Positions 23,688 through 34,960 of a DNA stretch of 64,000 bases are shown here, piece after piece; position 1 is the stretch's first letter, and every line of letters starts with the position of its first letter. The notes under the pieces are model-generated. The model was not told the origin of the DNA and did no database searches. It saw nothing but the letters and a program-made list of their open reading frames with translations. The DNA is from Procambarus clarkii (lineage: Eukaryota > Arthropoda > Malacostraca > Decapoda > Cambaridae): assembly GCF_040958095.1 (NCBI RefSeq), contig NC_091209.1:8595830-8659829 (forward strand), read 5' to 3'. The translations under genes were made by a program, and so were the position numbers.

Positions 23688-25367
23688 ACAATCCTGTACC
23701 TCGGCCCAAGTTCAGCTACACGAGGGGTTGCACGGAAGGTGTACCGGCCCAGTAGTACCGGGATGACAAGTAAACGCCGGTAGATGACGTCGCCCAGGAG
23801 CTGAGGCAGGGCCCACCTGTCCTGTCACCATGCCATCCTCTTCAACGCCACTCGAACCTCACTACCAACGCGAGACATCGTGATACGTCGAAGTTGTGCT
23901 CTACTTTGGCAGCCATGGTTAACAACAATCCATCAAGACTGTTTGGGGAGCGATAAGAAGAGGTGAACCCGGTTCCTGTTAGGGGGGTCCACCTGAGCTG
24001 ACAGCCGCCAGCTGTCAGCTGTCACTCAAGTCAGGTGCGGTTAGTACCAGACCCCCTGTACTGTCCGTAGTTGGCCGGGGCCGGAAATGGAACTTCCAGA
24101 CGACCAGGATCTTCAAGCAACATGAGGTAGTCGCCGGAATCTACAGCAACGAAATGTCAACAGGAACGAACGAGAGAAAATATTTATAGAAAAGTTTCAT
24201 ATAAAAATGAACGCTATTAATATAGTAAACTGTGGTAACTCGGAACAGTTCAACTTTTAATTTTCCATCTGATAGTAAGCACCTATACACCTTCGGAAAG
24301 TTCTCTGGAACAGTATTAAATGTTGAAAACTAGAACTAGTGAAATCGAGAAATAAATCTAGAAAGTGAACATTAGAAAATGACCCTGTCTCTAGATAAGT
24401 TGTATGAGTGAACTGGTTTGAGAACCACCTAGTAGGGTCTCTAGAAACGTTGATCAGTGGGAAACCTTATCTAGATTTTTCTAGATCCTAGATACTGATA
24501 GTTATACATATATTTTTTTTTATTTTTTTGTGGTTTACTGAACAATAAGGGTGTGATACAGTCTGACAAATGTGTTCACCCGCTGTTGTTGTGGACTTGA
24601 ATATGAACTCTGGGATATTAGGAGTTGAGGAACTTTTTGAGGCATCCAGAGTGTTGTTGTTGGTTAAGGGACATGTCTGTGGACATTGATTTTTTTTAAT
24701 AATAAAAATATTTCTGTATCTTTTCTTTAGATTTTAAGATTGGGATGCGCTGTGGTGGACAGTTGCCACAGGGGTGGAGTGGAACACTAGGTCCCTGAGA
24801 GGTAGTGTTCTTCTATGTTGATATAATTTTATAATTTTGTTAATTTTTTAATGACATTGATTTTTTTTTATTTAATGTTTTGTGTGATGTGTTTGATCTT
24901 TATTCCAGGTGGAATACTGGGATAGCTGAAGGCTATCAGCTGATTTTAGCTAGTTAGTAATTGTTAGGTTGGGATTTCTCCAGTTATCTGTTACTATATC
25001 AAGACAGGTATAGGATATTTTGTCTTCCAGGTAGTTGGAAGGGTATGGGGCTGCATCCAAGTGGACAGCCAGGATTATAGGGACGGTCTCTGTCCTTATA
25101 GTTTATGTATTATTACTGTTGTGTTGATAGGTATAAATACATGCTGGGGCACACCTTTTGGGTGTGCCGTTATTGTTGTTGGAGTATTGGATGGAATTAG
25201 TTAGGATTAGATAATTTCTTTTGTTTTGAGGCATTGGTTGAAAATAGTGTTGGGTTCAAAATGTTGTTTTTGGAGTTAATGGTTAAGGTAGGGCAGGATT
25301 TCTGGATAAGAAAAGTATGTGTAACTTGCTTTACACACAAATTTCTTAATTTCCGAGGAGGGGGAGT
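23688..25367 (+). other. Gypsy 3' internal non-coding segment, second part
   Basis: Continuation of the larger gypsy element after the nested insertion: 1.7 kb with no convincing frame, becoming AT-rich after 24170. It ends in the polypurine tract GAGGAGGGGGAG directly before the 3' LTR. No envelope gene is visible. Confidence 0.6.
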
Positions 25368-26796
25368 TGTAATGATCTGGGGCTCAGCTCATTGGTTCTC
25401 CCTTCTCCCCTCTTTTCCCTCTCCTTCTCCCCTCCTTTCCTTCTCCCTCTCCCCTCCTTCCTTCTCCCCTCCCCTTGGCCGTCATTCGTCTCCTCTTCCT
25501 CCCCCCCCCTTGTCGCCCATTTGTCAGGGTCAAGAGGTTGACCTGAGGGTGGGGTGGTCTTGGATACCTTGGCTTCTCCCACTCAATTCCCCACTCAGAT
25601 GTTCCCCTCTCCATCCCCTCTCATCCCCTCTCTTCCCCTCTCACCGGCCTCTTCCCCATACGAGGCAGAGTCAAATGTCCCTACTCGCTATCTTAGAGGA
25701 GACAGGCTTGAACATAATTTATCAGTTTTGTAAACATTGCTCGCAGGTGCCTGGGCTCCATAGACGCGCCTTGTCCCCCTTCTCTTTAGCTGGGGAGAGC
25801 TGACTCAATCTTCAGGAATTCATGTAGCTTTCCACGACAGATCAGTGAAGGTGATTGGCCTGAGATAAGGGCCAAGTCCTTATTGGCCCTAGAGAGCCAG
25901 ACCTCAGGCCTACGTGTTAAATGGTTGGCCATTGCCAAAATAATGGGTGGAGCCCTGGGGCTGTATTAGATGGTGGGAGGAGTAATCCTTCCCAGCAATA
26001 AGTTGGAAAAACTAAATTTCATCAGAGTGTCTTGGGAGTGTATTAGGAACAGGGCCGCAAGCCCGTATCCTCGGGGCTGAGGGCAGCCATCAACATCTTG
26101 GCCGTAGTGCGGGTATTTAAGGTATAGTAGCACTTGAGTTCGTGCCCTCAATAAATATCCATTGTGCCTCTGGGGAAATAGAATAGGTGATGTGTTCAAA
26201 TTGTCTTAATTTACATGTTTCATAAAATAAATTGTATAGCTTGTCCAGTGGTATTCACTTAACTCCCCTTTGATATACTTTGCTACTTTGTCATTTTTAG
26301 GTGTTGTATTGGAAGCCCCCATGTTCTCCTACTATTAATAGATACTAAAGTTGCCCTTGGATTCAAATAAGTAACGTAAATTACACAAACTAATTTTCCA
26401 AAATTTATTTCTGGTAGTCATATTACCCGGAGTCCCATGGTTACTGATTCCTTGCCTTCCTGGGGGATCGGTGCTCGACACATTCAGGTATGGTTGGTCG
26501 GGAAGGTGGTGGCAGTGTAAATGTGTTTTGTTGTTGTTTTTTTAACTAATAACCCTTGTCCTTGGTGTATCTTCCTCATTTAATATTCCTCTTACATACG
26601 GGGCAGTCCAGTGAGGGGTCATACTGGACTGTAACAGTGTTAAGCTGGGGTATTGAGTGAAGAGAGACAGAGATGTACAACAGAGAGCGTATATTACGAT
26701 CACGAGAGATAACAAGATAACAGGATTAATACTGGGGAACATTGGGTTATTACAATAGAGGCCGCGGTTATTACGACAGGGAAAGCGGTCATTACA
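25368..26796 (+). repeat. 3' LTR of the 18-kb gypsy element
   Basis: Near-identical to 8674-10102, preceded by a polypurine tract and followed by the TCTA target duplication. Differences are about five substitutions and two or three small length changes over 1,429 bp. Confidence 0.92.
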
Positions 26797-26844
26797 TCTA
26801 GCATGCAGCTAATCGTGGAATCTCACCTCCAAAATAACATGAAA

Positions 26845-27070
26845 CTTAAAAAGATACAGATATTTCCAACGAGCCTCATCCGAAAATGAAGAAAGGGTGA
26901 AAGAGCTGGACTAGCACGTAGCTAGGAATGAGGGGAGACATGATAGAGACGTATAAAGTAGTCAGGAGTATTGACAGAGCGGAGAAATAACAACTGTTCA
27001 CAATGCATACCAAGAGAACATAAAAGCTCGGGTTGATGCTTGAGACACAGATAAGCTATGCAGAAGTTAA
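26845..27070 (+). pseudogene. Degenerate L2/CR1-like LINE C-terminal fragment
   Basis: The stretch with AGGGGAGACATGATAGAGAC, followed by an aligned ATTGACAGAGCGGAGAAA, matches in order the C-terminal coding part of the LINE copies at 51764-52456 and 52483-54436 (RRVRGDMITTFKILKGIDRV region). It has no intact frame and is heavily decayed. Confidence 0.55.
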
Positions 27071-27134
27071 ATTAAAATCTTGTAAAATTTATAGGAAAAT
27101 TTAACAAAATCAATGAACAGTTAATTAATTATAA

Positions 27135-27245
27135 GGACGGAGTGAAAAGAACGGTGCCCAACCACTTTGACCATTGGGGATCGAACACCGACCTAGCAAG
27201 AATCAATCCCGTGTCTCTCCCGACAAGTCCAAGTACTTGTGAACA
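27135..27245 (-). mobile_element. Type 2 tRNA-SINE head, decayed
   Basis: GGACGG...GGTGCCCAACCACTTTG and GGGGATCGAACACCGACC match the body and B-box region of the SINE at 41962-42152 on the minus strand. Only the head and part of the body remain. Confidence 0.5.
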
Positions 27246-27486
27246 GTAAGACTTCATAATTCTCCACTCGACTCCATTCATAATTTCACAAAACAAACCA
27301 TTTAGGCCGGGAGTCACGGCACTAACACGGGCGGCGTCACAAACACATGAGCGCCAAACATGTGTGAGTATCGTGCGCGCGTATATTCGCGCAACACTTT
27401 CTAAGTCAACTGAGAAACTTTTTCCTGTAAATTCTCTCTCTACCGAGCCTTATATTTGTATATTAACCAGATTATCTTGTCCACAG

Positions 27487-28308
27487 AGCGAGTCGTCAGC
27501 TGGGCCGGAGCAGGTCCCAGGAGCCCCGGAGGTGGCCAAGACTCCCAGCTACGTCCTGAGCCCAGCCCCAGCCGACCATCTCAGCCGCCCACCTCCATAC
27601 GAAGAGTCGTCAGCTGGGCCGGAGCAGGTCCCAGGAGCCCCGGAGGTGGCCAAGACTCCCAGCTACGTCCTGAGCTCAGCCCCAGCCGACCATCTCAGCC
27701 GCCCACCTCCATACGAAGAGTCGTCAGCTGGGCCGGAGCAGGTCCCAGGAGCCCCGGAAGTGGCCAAGTCTCCCAGCAACGTCCTGAGCCCAGCCCCAGC
27801 CGACCATCTCAGCCGCCCACCTCCATACGAAACTCTCCACGCAGAGTCGGCAGCTGGGCCGGAGCAGGTCCCAGGAGCCCCGGAAGTGGCCAAGTCTCTC
27901 AGCAACGTCCTGAGCCCAGCCCCAGCCGACCATCTCAGCCGCCCACCTCCATACGAAACTCTCCACGCAGGGTCGTCAGCTCCTGACGGGGCGACGGTAG
28001 CCTCAGAGTCTTGTGAGAGGCAGTGTGGGGGGAGGTGTGAGAGGCAGTGTGGGGGGAGGTGTGAGAGGCAGTGTGGGGGGAGGTGTGAGAGGCAGTGTGG
28101 GGGGAGGTGTGAGAGGCAGTGTGGGGAGAGGTGTGAGAGGCAGTGTGGGGAGAGGTGTGAGAGGTCCCTCCCAGTGGGAGGTACACCTCACCACCCGACC
28201 CTGACCCCCGAAACTTTTTCTTTTTTTTTATCTTTATTTAAGCAAATACAATATAAAATACATTTACATAAGCTTTACATGGCAATTAAACATTACAATT
28301 CTCAGTGA
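27487..28308 (+). CDS. Gene A terminal exon: four PPPY units and a Cys-rich repeat tail
   Basis: The acceptor TTGTCCACAG precedes an exon opening in phase 0 with Ser-Glu, exactly as the terminal exon of gene C does, and matching the phase-0 donor at 6058. Four tandem units of 38-42 residues (SSAGPEQVPGAPEVAK ... SRPPPYE) each hold one PPPY motif, the ligand of group I WW domains. Two of them read PPPYETL, which adds a YxxL sorting-type signal. Then come six CERQCGGR octapeptides and a short tail. The frame stays open to a stop at 28306-28308, which lies inside an antisense LINE insertion, so the last 30 or so residues are LINE-derived. The spliced protein would be about 349 residues. Alternatively the exon is decaying after the insertion; the intact frame through ten repeats argues against long decay. 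Confidence 0.65.
   Translation, partial: SESSAGPEQVPGAPEVAKTPSYVLSPAPADHLSRPPPYEESSAGPEQVPGAPEVAKTPSYVLSSAPADHLSRPPPYEESSAGPEQVPGAPEVAKSPSNVLSPAPADHLSRPPPYETLHAESAAGPEQVPGAPEVAKSLSNVLSPAPADHLSRPPPYETLHAGSSAPDGATVASESCERQCGGRCERQCGGRCERQCGGRCERQCGGRCERQCGERCERQCGERCERSLPVGGTPHHPTLTPETFSFFLSLFKQIQYKIHLHKLYMAIKHYNSQ
27490..27969 (+). repeat. Coding tandem repeat: 114/126-bp PPPY units, 4 copies
   Basis: Units at 27490-27603, 27604-27717 (114 bp each), 27718-27843 and 27844-27969 (126 bp each, with an extra TLHA). All lengths are multiples of three and units differ by a few bases, so the array arose by recent in-frame duplication. Confidence 0.9.
28012..28167 (+). repeat. Coding 24-bp repeat encoding CERQCGGR, 6 copies
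   Basis: The unit TGTGAGAGGCAGTGTGGGGG AAGG-like (24 bp) is repeated six times plus a partial copy. The last two copies read CERQCGER. The period keeps the frame of gene A open and yields 12 regularly spaced cysteines in a basic context. Confidence 0.9.
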
Positions 28309-28334
28309 ACAAGTGTTTCAGTAGTATAGAACAA

Positions 28335-28372
<38 letters not shown>

Positions 28373-28708
28373 GAATGTTATACTTATTTACCTATAAACG
28401 ATTTACAAAAATTGGAGAATAAATTTACATTAAAATACAGGGGAAATTATTATATATATTTTATATAATTCTCAGTAAACAAATTTCCCATATCATCAGC
28501 GAGCATGAGCCGTAAACCCCAGATGTTATACCTGATCCTGCCTCGCAAGAACTTCAATATTTTGTCTACTGAGTAACCTTCCAGCCTGCCTATCCACACA
28601 CAAAAAATGTAATCAGAAAGTAACATAATTATTGTATTCCTAATTTTCTTGCATTTTATGTCAATATGAAACATTAAAAACTTCATTAACTCCACTCTAA
28701 TACTTGGT
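28217..28708 (-). pseudogene. 5'-truncated L1/Tx1-like LINE inserted in gene A's last exon
   Basis: On the minus strand, a C-terminal LINE frame (28695-28450: YIFCVWIGRLEGYS ... KILKFLRGRIRYNIWG) is followed by 3' UTR, an AATAAA and a short A tail that appears as a T run at 28218-28227. The protein motif is the C-terminal segment typical of L1/Tx1-type reverse-transcriptase proteins. The 3' UTR contains a partial internal duplication (ATTCTCAGTGAACAA twice) and an A run of about 31 bases at 28340-28370. A clear target-site duplication was not found. Confidence 0.6.
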
Positions 28709-29437
28709 CCATGTTACCTATCGTTCGTTACGGCTCGTGACCCTACAACAGCCAAGCCTTAATTATGTCTAGGGATACTACAGCTGTTCTCTTAGAGCGG
28801 GTCACCAGTGTAACCCCACGATTGATACAAAGCACAGAATTAAAAGTATATCTCCCTTAGGACTGAAGAAATATACGTATGCATTTTAATATATATATAT
28901 TCAATATACATCTCAATAATATATATATGAACAGAGGGTCACTATTAAAGCAAACATCAAAATATTGTCTCTCCCAGAATAAAGATCTACTACATGACAC
29001 AACAACAAGTAAACAGACTTATCTTCCACATGTTATTCCTCCTGGTCCCTTGAAGCTACTGACTACTCTTCCCACCGTCATTACCCATAAGTCTCTCCCC
29101 CCTCTGCCTCATCCAGGATGAGGGATGGAAACTAAAGACTTTTTAATATATAAAACTAATTGAACAACCACTTGTTCTCAAAACACATAAGAATGCAAAT
29201 TAAATATAATAGTTACTTTCAAAATATATAAGTTACAATGCCACCTGCTTAATTACAGTAAATTAACACAATATATAATATTAAAAGGTGACATCTGGAA
29301 CTCCCATAACTGAACAGGTCCAGCAATTCTAATTTCCTGAATCTAACAGGTATTAGACGTGTGAAGAGCAACCGCGCTCCTGTTCCCACTGACATTGCCA
29401 CACCACACGATAATTTACAAAAATATAATATGTGTAC
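28709..29437. other. AT-rich spacer, no gene seen
   Basis: About 730 bp of AT-rich DNA with ATATAT runs near 28890-28930. Short frames are present but none has domain, splice or codon support. Confidence 0.5.
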
Positions 29438-30464
29438 TGTTACGGACCCGAGCCCAGCGTCCGAGCACGGAGCAGTGACGACCGCGCCATCTGTGGGTCA
29501 GCTCCCGAAACCCCCTCCAAATGAACAGCGCCATCTAGTGAGGACGAGATATACGGGCCACAAGGGCTAGTTTCCCGTCCTGATCTGCTCATAACACAGC
29601 CGCTGCTGACCTCTGGTGAGGTGACGCTTAGACAGCAACGCCATCTATGGAGTGGATAGGTGGGCGTTTGTGTCTAAGCCTGTAAGTGAGGTGCCCTAGA
29701 GTGTAACTAGTACTGATGACGTGTCTGATTACAGAGTCGACCTGGGACTGCTGTAATGAACGTTGGATCAGTCTACCCAAGGCAGCCGTAACGTCTCCAA
29801 GTATTAGCTGCAGAAGTTGAGTCACCCCCCCCCCCCCCGGATGAACACTGTTGTGTTAACCTGCCTGTGACGTGGCAGTTGAGGAATTGTCGTACCCGGG
29901 GCTGACTTGTGGAGAAGAATAGCCACTGGGGTGTTATGGTGAGGAGAGTGACCTGTGGAATCACACGAGGCTCCTGCCTAGGGCTCGCAACCCTAGTATC
30001 GGTCGTGGAGTGGCCTACGCAGCGTTGCTGATTGGAACCTGCCAGCTACAGGCTGGATTTGTGGTTGACGGCCTCCACGACGGTGCACCCAGTGGGATTG
30101 TATTTTGGCTGGCCTGTGGCCAGGGTAGACTCGCTAAGAGAATCTAAGGTTTTATCAAGAGGCCACAAGAAGAGGACCAGGGCTACTCGTCTTGAGCACC
30201 GTTAAGCAGAGCATCCTGTGTCTTCAGAAGAAGACAAGACGTGTACATAAGTGTAGTGATAGCCCCAGCAAGTGATTGTTTATATATTTATTTATTGGTG
30301 GTGGTGAATATATATTTATTTCTGAGTAGTTTTATCCCTTCCCCTTTAATTTACTTGCGTTACGGAGCACACCCCTTGAAAGCCACTACTAGCTTGGGGC
30401 CGGATACCCAAACTCTACTAACATCAGAGAAAGAACTCGGTTGCGACCCCAGAGGGCCGTAACA
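29438..30464 (+). repeat. Solo LTR related to the nested element
   Basis: TGTTACGGACCCG...GAGGGCCGTAACA aligns along its length with the LTRs at 18047-19094 and 22642-23682 but is clearly diverged. A 5-bp duplication TGTAC flanks it (29433-29437, 30465-30469). With no internal region, it is a solo LTR left by recombination between the two LTRs of an older insertion. Confidence 0.88.
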
Positions 30465-30511
30465 TGTACATATACAGGTAATATAATGGAACAAAATAAT
30501 TTTATTTAAAT

Positions 30512-33500
30512 TTATATACGTATCCAGCTAGGAGTACGTAACAGTCCAAATAAAGCTTTAAGAGTGACTCTAATCCAGTTTACAAGAACAACTTTCTGCT
30601 TACAGAAATAAAATATATGCATATTATTCTCAATTTCAGGACATTGGTCACACCTATTGTTGTCCTTAATGCCCAACATCAACAACCTATCATTAGTAGG
30701 AAGGGTCTCATGAATATAGCGATACAATAGCTCACGTTGTTTTGGGGCAATAAATTTAACATGAAGGTTTGCCCATATTACTTGCCCGCTAAAGAGTGGA
30801 TATGCCTCCTCTACTCTAGGAACTATATTTGGTAGTATAACATCATACACTTGTTTACTGTTCATCATTAAAAAACCTTCAATATTACAAATCCGCCTGA
30901 GAACATCAATTGCACATGAATAAAAGTGCGGTGAAATAAAGGCAAGGTCAGTATACTCTGGCATATGTATCAAATAGCTAACACGTAATTTACAATAGTA
31001 ATGTCCTAGTGCATTTACACTATCCCTCTGCATTATCTCCTTTCTAAAGGTAACACATAAGATTGCCAATGACTTATGGTACACATTCAGTATTCCTATT
31101 CCACCGTTTTTCTTACCTTTACATAGGGTAGTTCGTTTAATTGGTTGGTATCTACCATACCATACATATCTAAAAATAGTTTTGTCAATCTCTATAGCAC
31201 TTTTCTTGTCTATGGGAAAGCTGTGAGACAAATACCACACTTTAGACAAAATTTTGCAATTGATTATTACAGCCTTCTGAAACAGGGTCAATTTCCTATT
31301 TGACAACATATTCGTTGCAACTATTATATTCCCACATAGTACTTGCCAATTCGTAACCAATGTTGTTTCATATGTTTTACACCAGCAAATCCCAAGAGCT
31401 TTAATAGACTCCACTACCTTGAACCATGAACCTGTCCAGTTAACCTTATTACACCAACTGCCAAGCCCCATCATACACGTTTTGTTCTTGTTAATAACAG
31501 CACCTGTTACTCTCTCAAAGTTGTCTAACTCATCCTGAACATTCACCACCGAGTCTTGTGTCGACACAAAAATAGTTGTATCGTCTGCATAACCAACAAC
31601 AGGAAGTGTCATAGCATTAGGAAGACGAGGTGGAACAATAAAGTCATTGCTTTTTATTGCCAAGTACAGTGGCTCTTGATATATAACATACAAAATCATT
31701 GAGCGTGGACATCCCTGACGTACAGATCGTTCAACTGAAAAAGGTTTACTTAAGACTCCATTGATACAGACGCTGCTCCAACACTGTTTATAAAGCATAC
31801 GGATCCAATCAATAAATTCTTGTGCCACTCCTACCCTATCCAATATTTCTAATACAAACTGAACATCAACACGGTCAAAGGCTTTCGACCAGTCGAGGTT
31901 TATCATGGAGGAAGGAACATTATTCTCAGACACATAATACACAACATCCCTAATTACATTATTACAATTGATTATGGATCTTCAGGCACACCACAAAACT
32001 GTTCCTTTGATATAATTTTATCCATTGCAATCCTAAGTCTATTTGCAAGCAGTTTCCATACTATTTTATAATCCTGGTTTAGTAGGGAAAGTGGCCTCCA
32101 GTTCGTTAGAATATGCAAATCACCCGTTTTAGGTATCTTAATAATCCCATGAGATTGTGACATGCTAAGCTTCCTGTGCTGTATGCTATACTGCACCACT
32201 TGTACAAAGTCTTTACCAATGACATCCCATAGATAGAAATAAAATTCCGCCGGGAACCCATCACAGCCAGGTGATTTACCCTTCTTTAAACTCTTGACAA
32301 CACTCCACACCTCCTGCTTATCTACATCTGCCAATAATGACGTGTTGTCATCCTGGGTTAAAACCCGTGGACATTTTCCAAGGAAATACTCCCGCATACC
32401 TTGGTCCACGTTCACTTTTTTGTACAATTTCTCTAATTCACCCCGAACATAACATACAATCCCATCCGTATTTGTCATATCCGTCCCATCACCTGCTTTA
32501 ATACTAGTCACAAGTGCTGTACCCTTGTTATTCTTGACTTTACTTAACAAATAAGGAGAGAGTTTTTCACCATACATCCTATCATTAATCTGGAGGCGAA
32601 CATTGACTCCTTCATCTCTCAATTTGTTAATTCTGTCTTTTAAAATGGTAATTTCTTCGTACTTGTCTAATCCCATATTGACCTTTACATAAAGTTGTTT
32701 TAGTCTGTGTTGGAATAAGTTTAACAGACCATATTTTTCAGCAGCCTTTCGTTTGGATACTTTCACGAAGAAACTTTTGCATGCAACTTTACACATGTCC
32801 CACCACTCCAATAGACATCTGAACTTATGTTTTTGCCCAACCAGATGTTCCCACAAGACTTGAAAATTATCAATTACATCTCTACTCTGCAACACACTGC
32901 AATTGAGCTTCCATGACCCTGTCCCCACTTTAACCTGATCCTCAATAACAAGCTTCACCACAACCATACAGTGATCTAAACAGCTGACCGAAACAGTACC
33001 GCAAGAACTAATTTTATCATGTAACGAGTGCATATATATTCTGTCAAGCCTAGAACCATAATTCTGGCGAACATATGTGTATTCATATACACCTCCGTTA
33101 ATGCTATTTGCATCCTTGAGACCAATACATTTCAAAAGTGTAATTAAAGCAGGAGATACACATGCGTTCGACTGAATGCTACAATCTCTCACAGAAGTGA
33201 CACAATTAAAGTCGCCACCCAACCTAATGTTACGTGTATCATTTCTGAAAAAATATAATAACTCGTTAGAGAACAAGTCCTCCCTCTCTTTCTTCCTGCG
33301 GGTGCCAGAGGGAGCATACACATTAAGTACAGGAATTATGGTTCAAAAAAGGAAATCCTCGCATATAAAACATTACCATTATCATCCATTTCAGTATTAA
33401 GAACCTTGATGTGGGCTCGCTTAGCAAGCAATATCATCGTACCACCTTTCAACAAGGTCGTTGGATTTATCAATATTTCAAAGAAATCAAGCAGCACATC

Positions 33501-33674
33501 AAGTTTCTTAACATCTTGAACATTGTGTTCTTGCATGAAAAGTACATCCAAATTATGATATTTAAACAATGATATCAGCTGCAACTGTTTATTTCTACAA
33601 TTGAGCCCATTAATGTTCAAAGTAGCACAATTAAAATTAATAGGCTTCCCGAATGTAATTTTGAGAGAAACCAA
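30512..33674 (-). pseudogene. LINE ORF2: AP endonuclease and reverse transcriptase
   Basis: The endonuclease spans 33674-33336 and the first part of 33321-31972, with TLNINGL, QEHNV, GGDFNCV, SRLDRIYM and SCLDHCMVV. Reverse transcriptase follows with KGKSPGCDGFPAEFY, NWRPLSLLNQDYKI, INLDWSKAFDRVD, SVRQGCPRS and the catalytic YADDTTIFV (31942-30512). The NGGIGILNVYHKSLA block after the fingers-palm region is typical of L1/Tx1-type enzymes. The reading frame changes at about 33330 and 31960. No RNase H is seen, which also fits L1/Tx1. Confidence 0.85.
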
Positions 33675-33676
33675 AA

Positions 33677-34877
33677 TTACTCTTTATCCATCATTATCTC
33701 ACTTGACACTATCTTAGTGTCATCTTTCCCTTTTCGAAATCTAAGTTTAATATTTGCACTCGCGTCTCGATTCTGTTCATGTTCCACAAGATCCCACCAT
33801 GTCTTATCACTGTTCTCTCTACCATGATCCTCACTCACCGGTTGTACTGTGCCCTCGCTACGTTTCGGTGACTCTTCGTGGCCTTGGTCACGGTGAACTT
33901 CAACGGCAACAACCTGCTCAATTTTTTCAGAGACTTTAAATTTAGCGGCATAGTCCTTTATACATTCCAGATCAATACTCCGAGTAAATTTTTTTTGTTT
34001 CTTCACATGACTGGTTACAGAACCAGCCTTCACACCCTTAGCCTTCACACCCCAGCCTTCACACTACCCCTACCCTTTCTATCATACCTTACTGAAGAGG
34101 GTGGAGTTGCCCTCTGCACAGACATTTCTACATCACTATCCTCCATGGTGTCATCCTCTACATCCAGTTGACAACCATTTACTTGTTCCATCGTCACCTC
34201 ACCAAGGTCAGCACCACCGTCAGCATCGCAGCGTCAGCGCCTATGTTATGGGCGTCCACATGTATAGTGTCCAGACTTACCTCACCCTCACCAGGGTTAC
34301 CAACAGCCGGTAAAGCGTCCTGAGCAGTGTCGTCTGCACCCTCCTTGTCAGCATTACCTTCATCGTCCTGATCTAAGTTACCTTCACCGGCCTCATTCGC
34401 ACTGGGAGTCATTCCCACAGACGTTTCACTTACAGAGTTGTGGGTTACTTCATCTACCTCACCTGGAACTACAGTATTTACAACAGTGGGTTCATTTCCT
34501 GATACACTATCCTCTATTAATGGCAGAAAGTCATGTTCATGAAAAATGTTGATCCGTTCCGATGCCTCCACCTGGCAGGCAGCAGCCATGTGACCAGTAC
34601 GCCCACACTTAAAACAAGTTTGCATTTGGCCATTGTATATAAATTTAATATAATGACCTGCTACTGACATTGATGAAGGAATATTACGGTGAAGTTCCAT
34701 CTTTATTGTTCGTGTTCCATTAAAACACCCTTTCCCTGGGCCATACGTATATTTATTAAAACGAACATTGTCCACTTTCCCATATTGTTCCAGTATGTGT
34801 ATAATAGTTCTATTCAACATTTCAAATGGCGCATCCCTCACAGAAACGTATGTAAACGTTTTGCTCAAATTAATCAC
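33677..34877 (-). pseudogene. LINE ORF1: RNA-binding protein with one zinc knuckle
   Basis: The first part (34877-34194) starts near the beginning of the element, shows an RRM-like N-terminal stretch (FTYVSVRDAPFEMLNRTI) and a CCHC knuckle CFKCGRTGHMAAACQ at about residues 115-130. An acidic Asp/Glu-rich linker follows. The frame then shifts; the second part (34048-33677) is lysine-rich and ends directly before ORF2. ORF1 proteins coat LINE RNA. At least one frameshift is present between the two parts. Confidence 0.7.
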
Positions 34878-34960
34878 TTGTACTGATCCTTTCCCATTAG
34901 GTAAACTTAGAATGTTAAGTAATCATTAAAAGAAGGCGCCAAGTCGGTTACGTTTGTTAA

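Larger units (their letters stand above)
8674..26796 (+). mobile_element. Ty3/gypsy LTR retrotransposon, with a MITE and a second LTR element inside
   Basis: Matching LTRs of 1,429 bp (8674-10102 and 25368-26796, TGTAATG...ATTACA) flank a gag-protease region and a pol region. A 4-bp target duplication TCTA abuts both ends (8670-8673, 26797-26800). Without the nested element (18047-23682 plus its TSD) the element is about 12.5 kb, large for the group, mainly because it has a 2.5-kb untranslated leader and about 2.4 kb of non-coding DNA before the 3' LTR. The LTRs differ at about five substitutions, so the insertion is young. Coding parts look close to whole with perhaps one or two breaks. It lies in the intron of gene A in the same orientation. 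I treat it as a fossil copy; clade within Ty3/gypsy not assigned. Confidence 0.9.
30475..34960 (-). mobile_element. Nearly full-length L1/Tx1-like LINE
   Basis: Two coding regions lie in LINE order on the minus strand: an ORF1 with a CCHC knuckle (34877-33677) and an ORF2 with endonuclease and reverse transcriptase (33674-30512). Length (about 4.5 kb) is near that of a complete element. Several frameshifts split both regions, so this copy is dead. The C-terminal fragment at 28217-28708 is probably a relative. The right edge is uncertain; an (AAT)n tract starts at about 34978. Confidence 0.8.
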
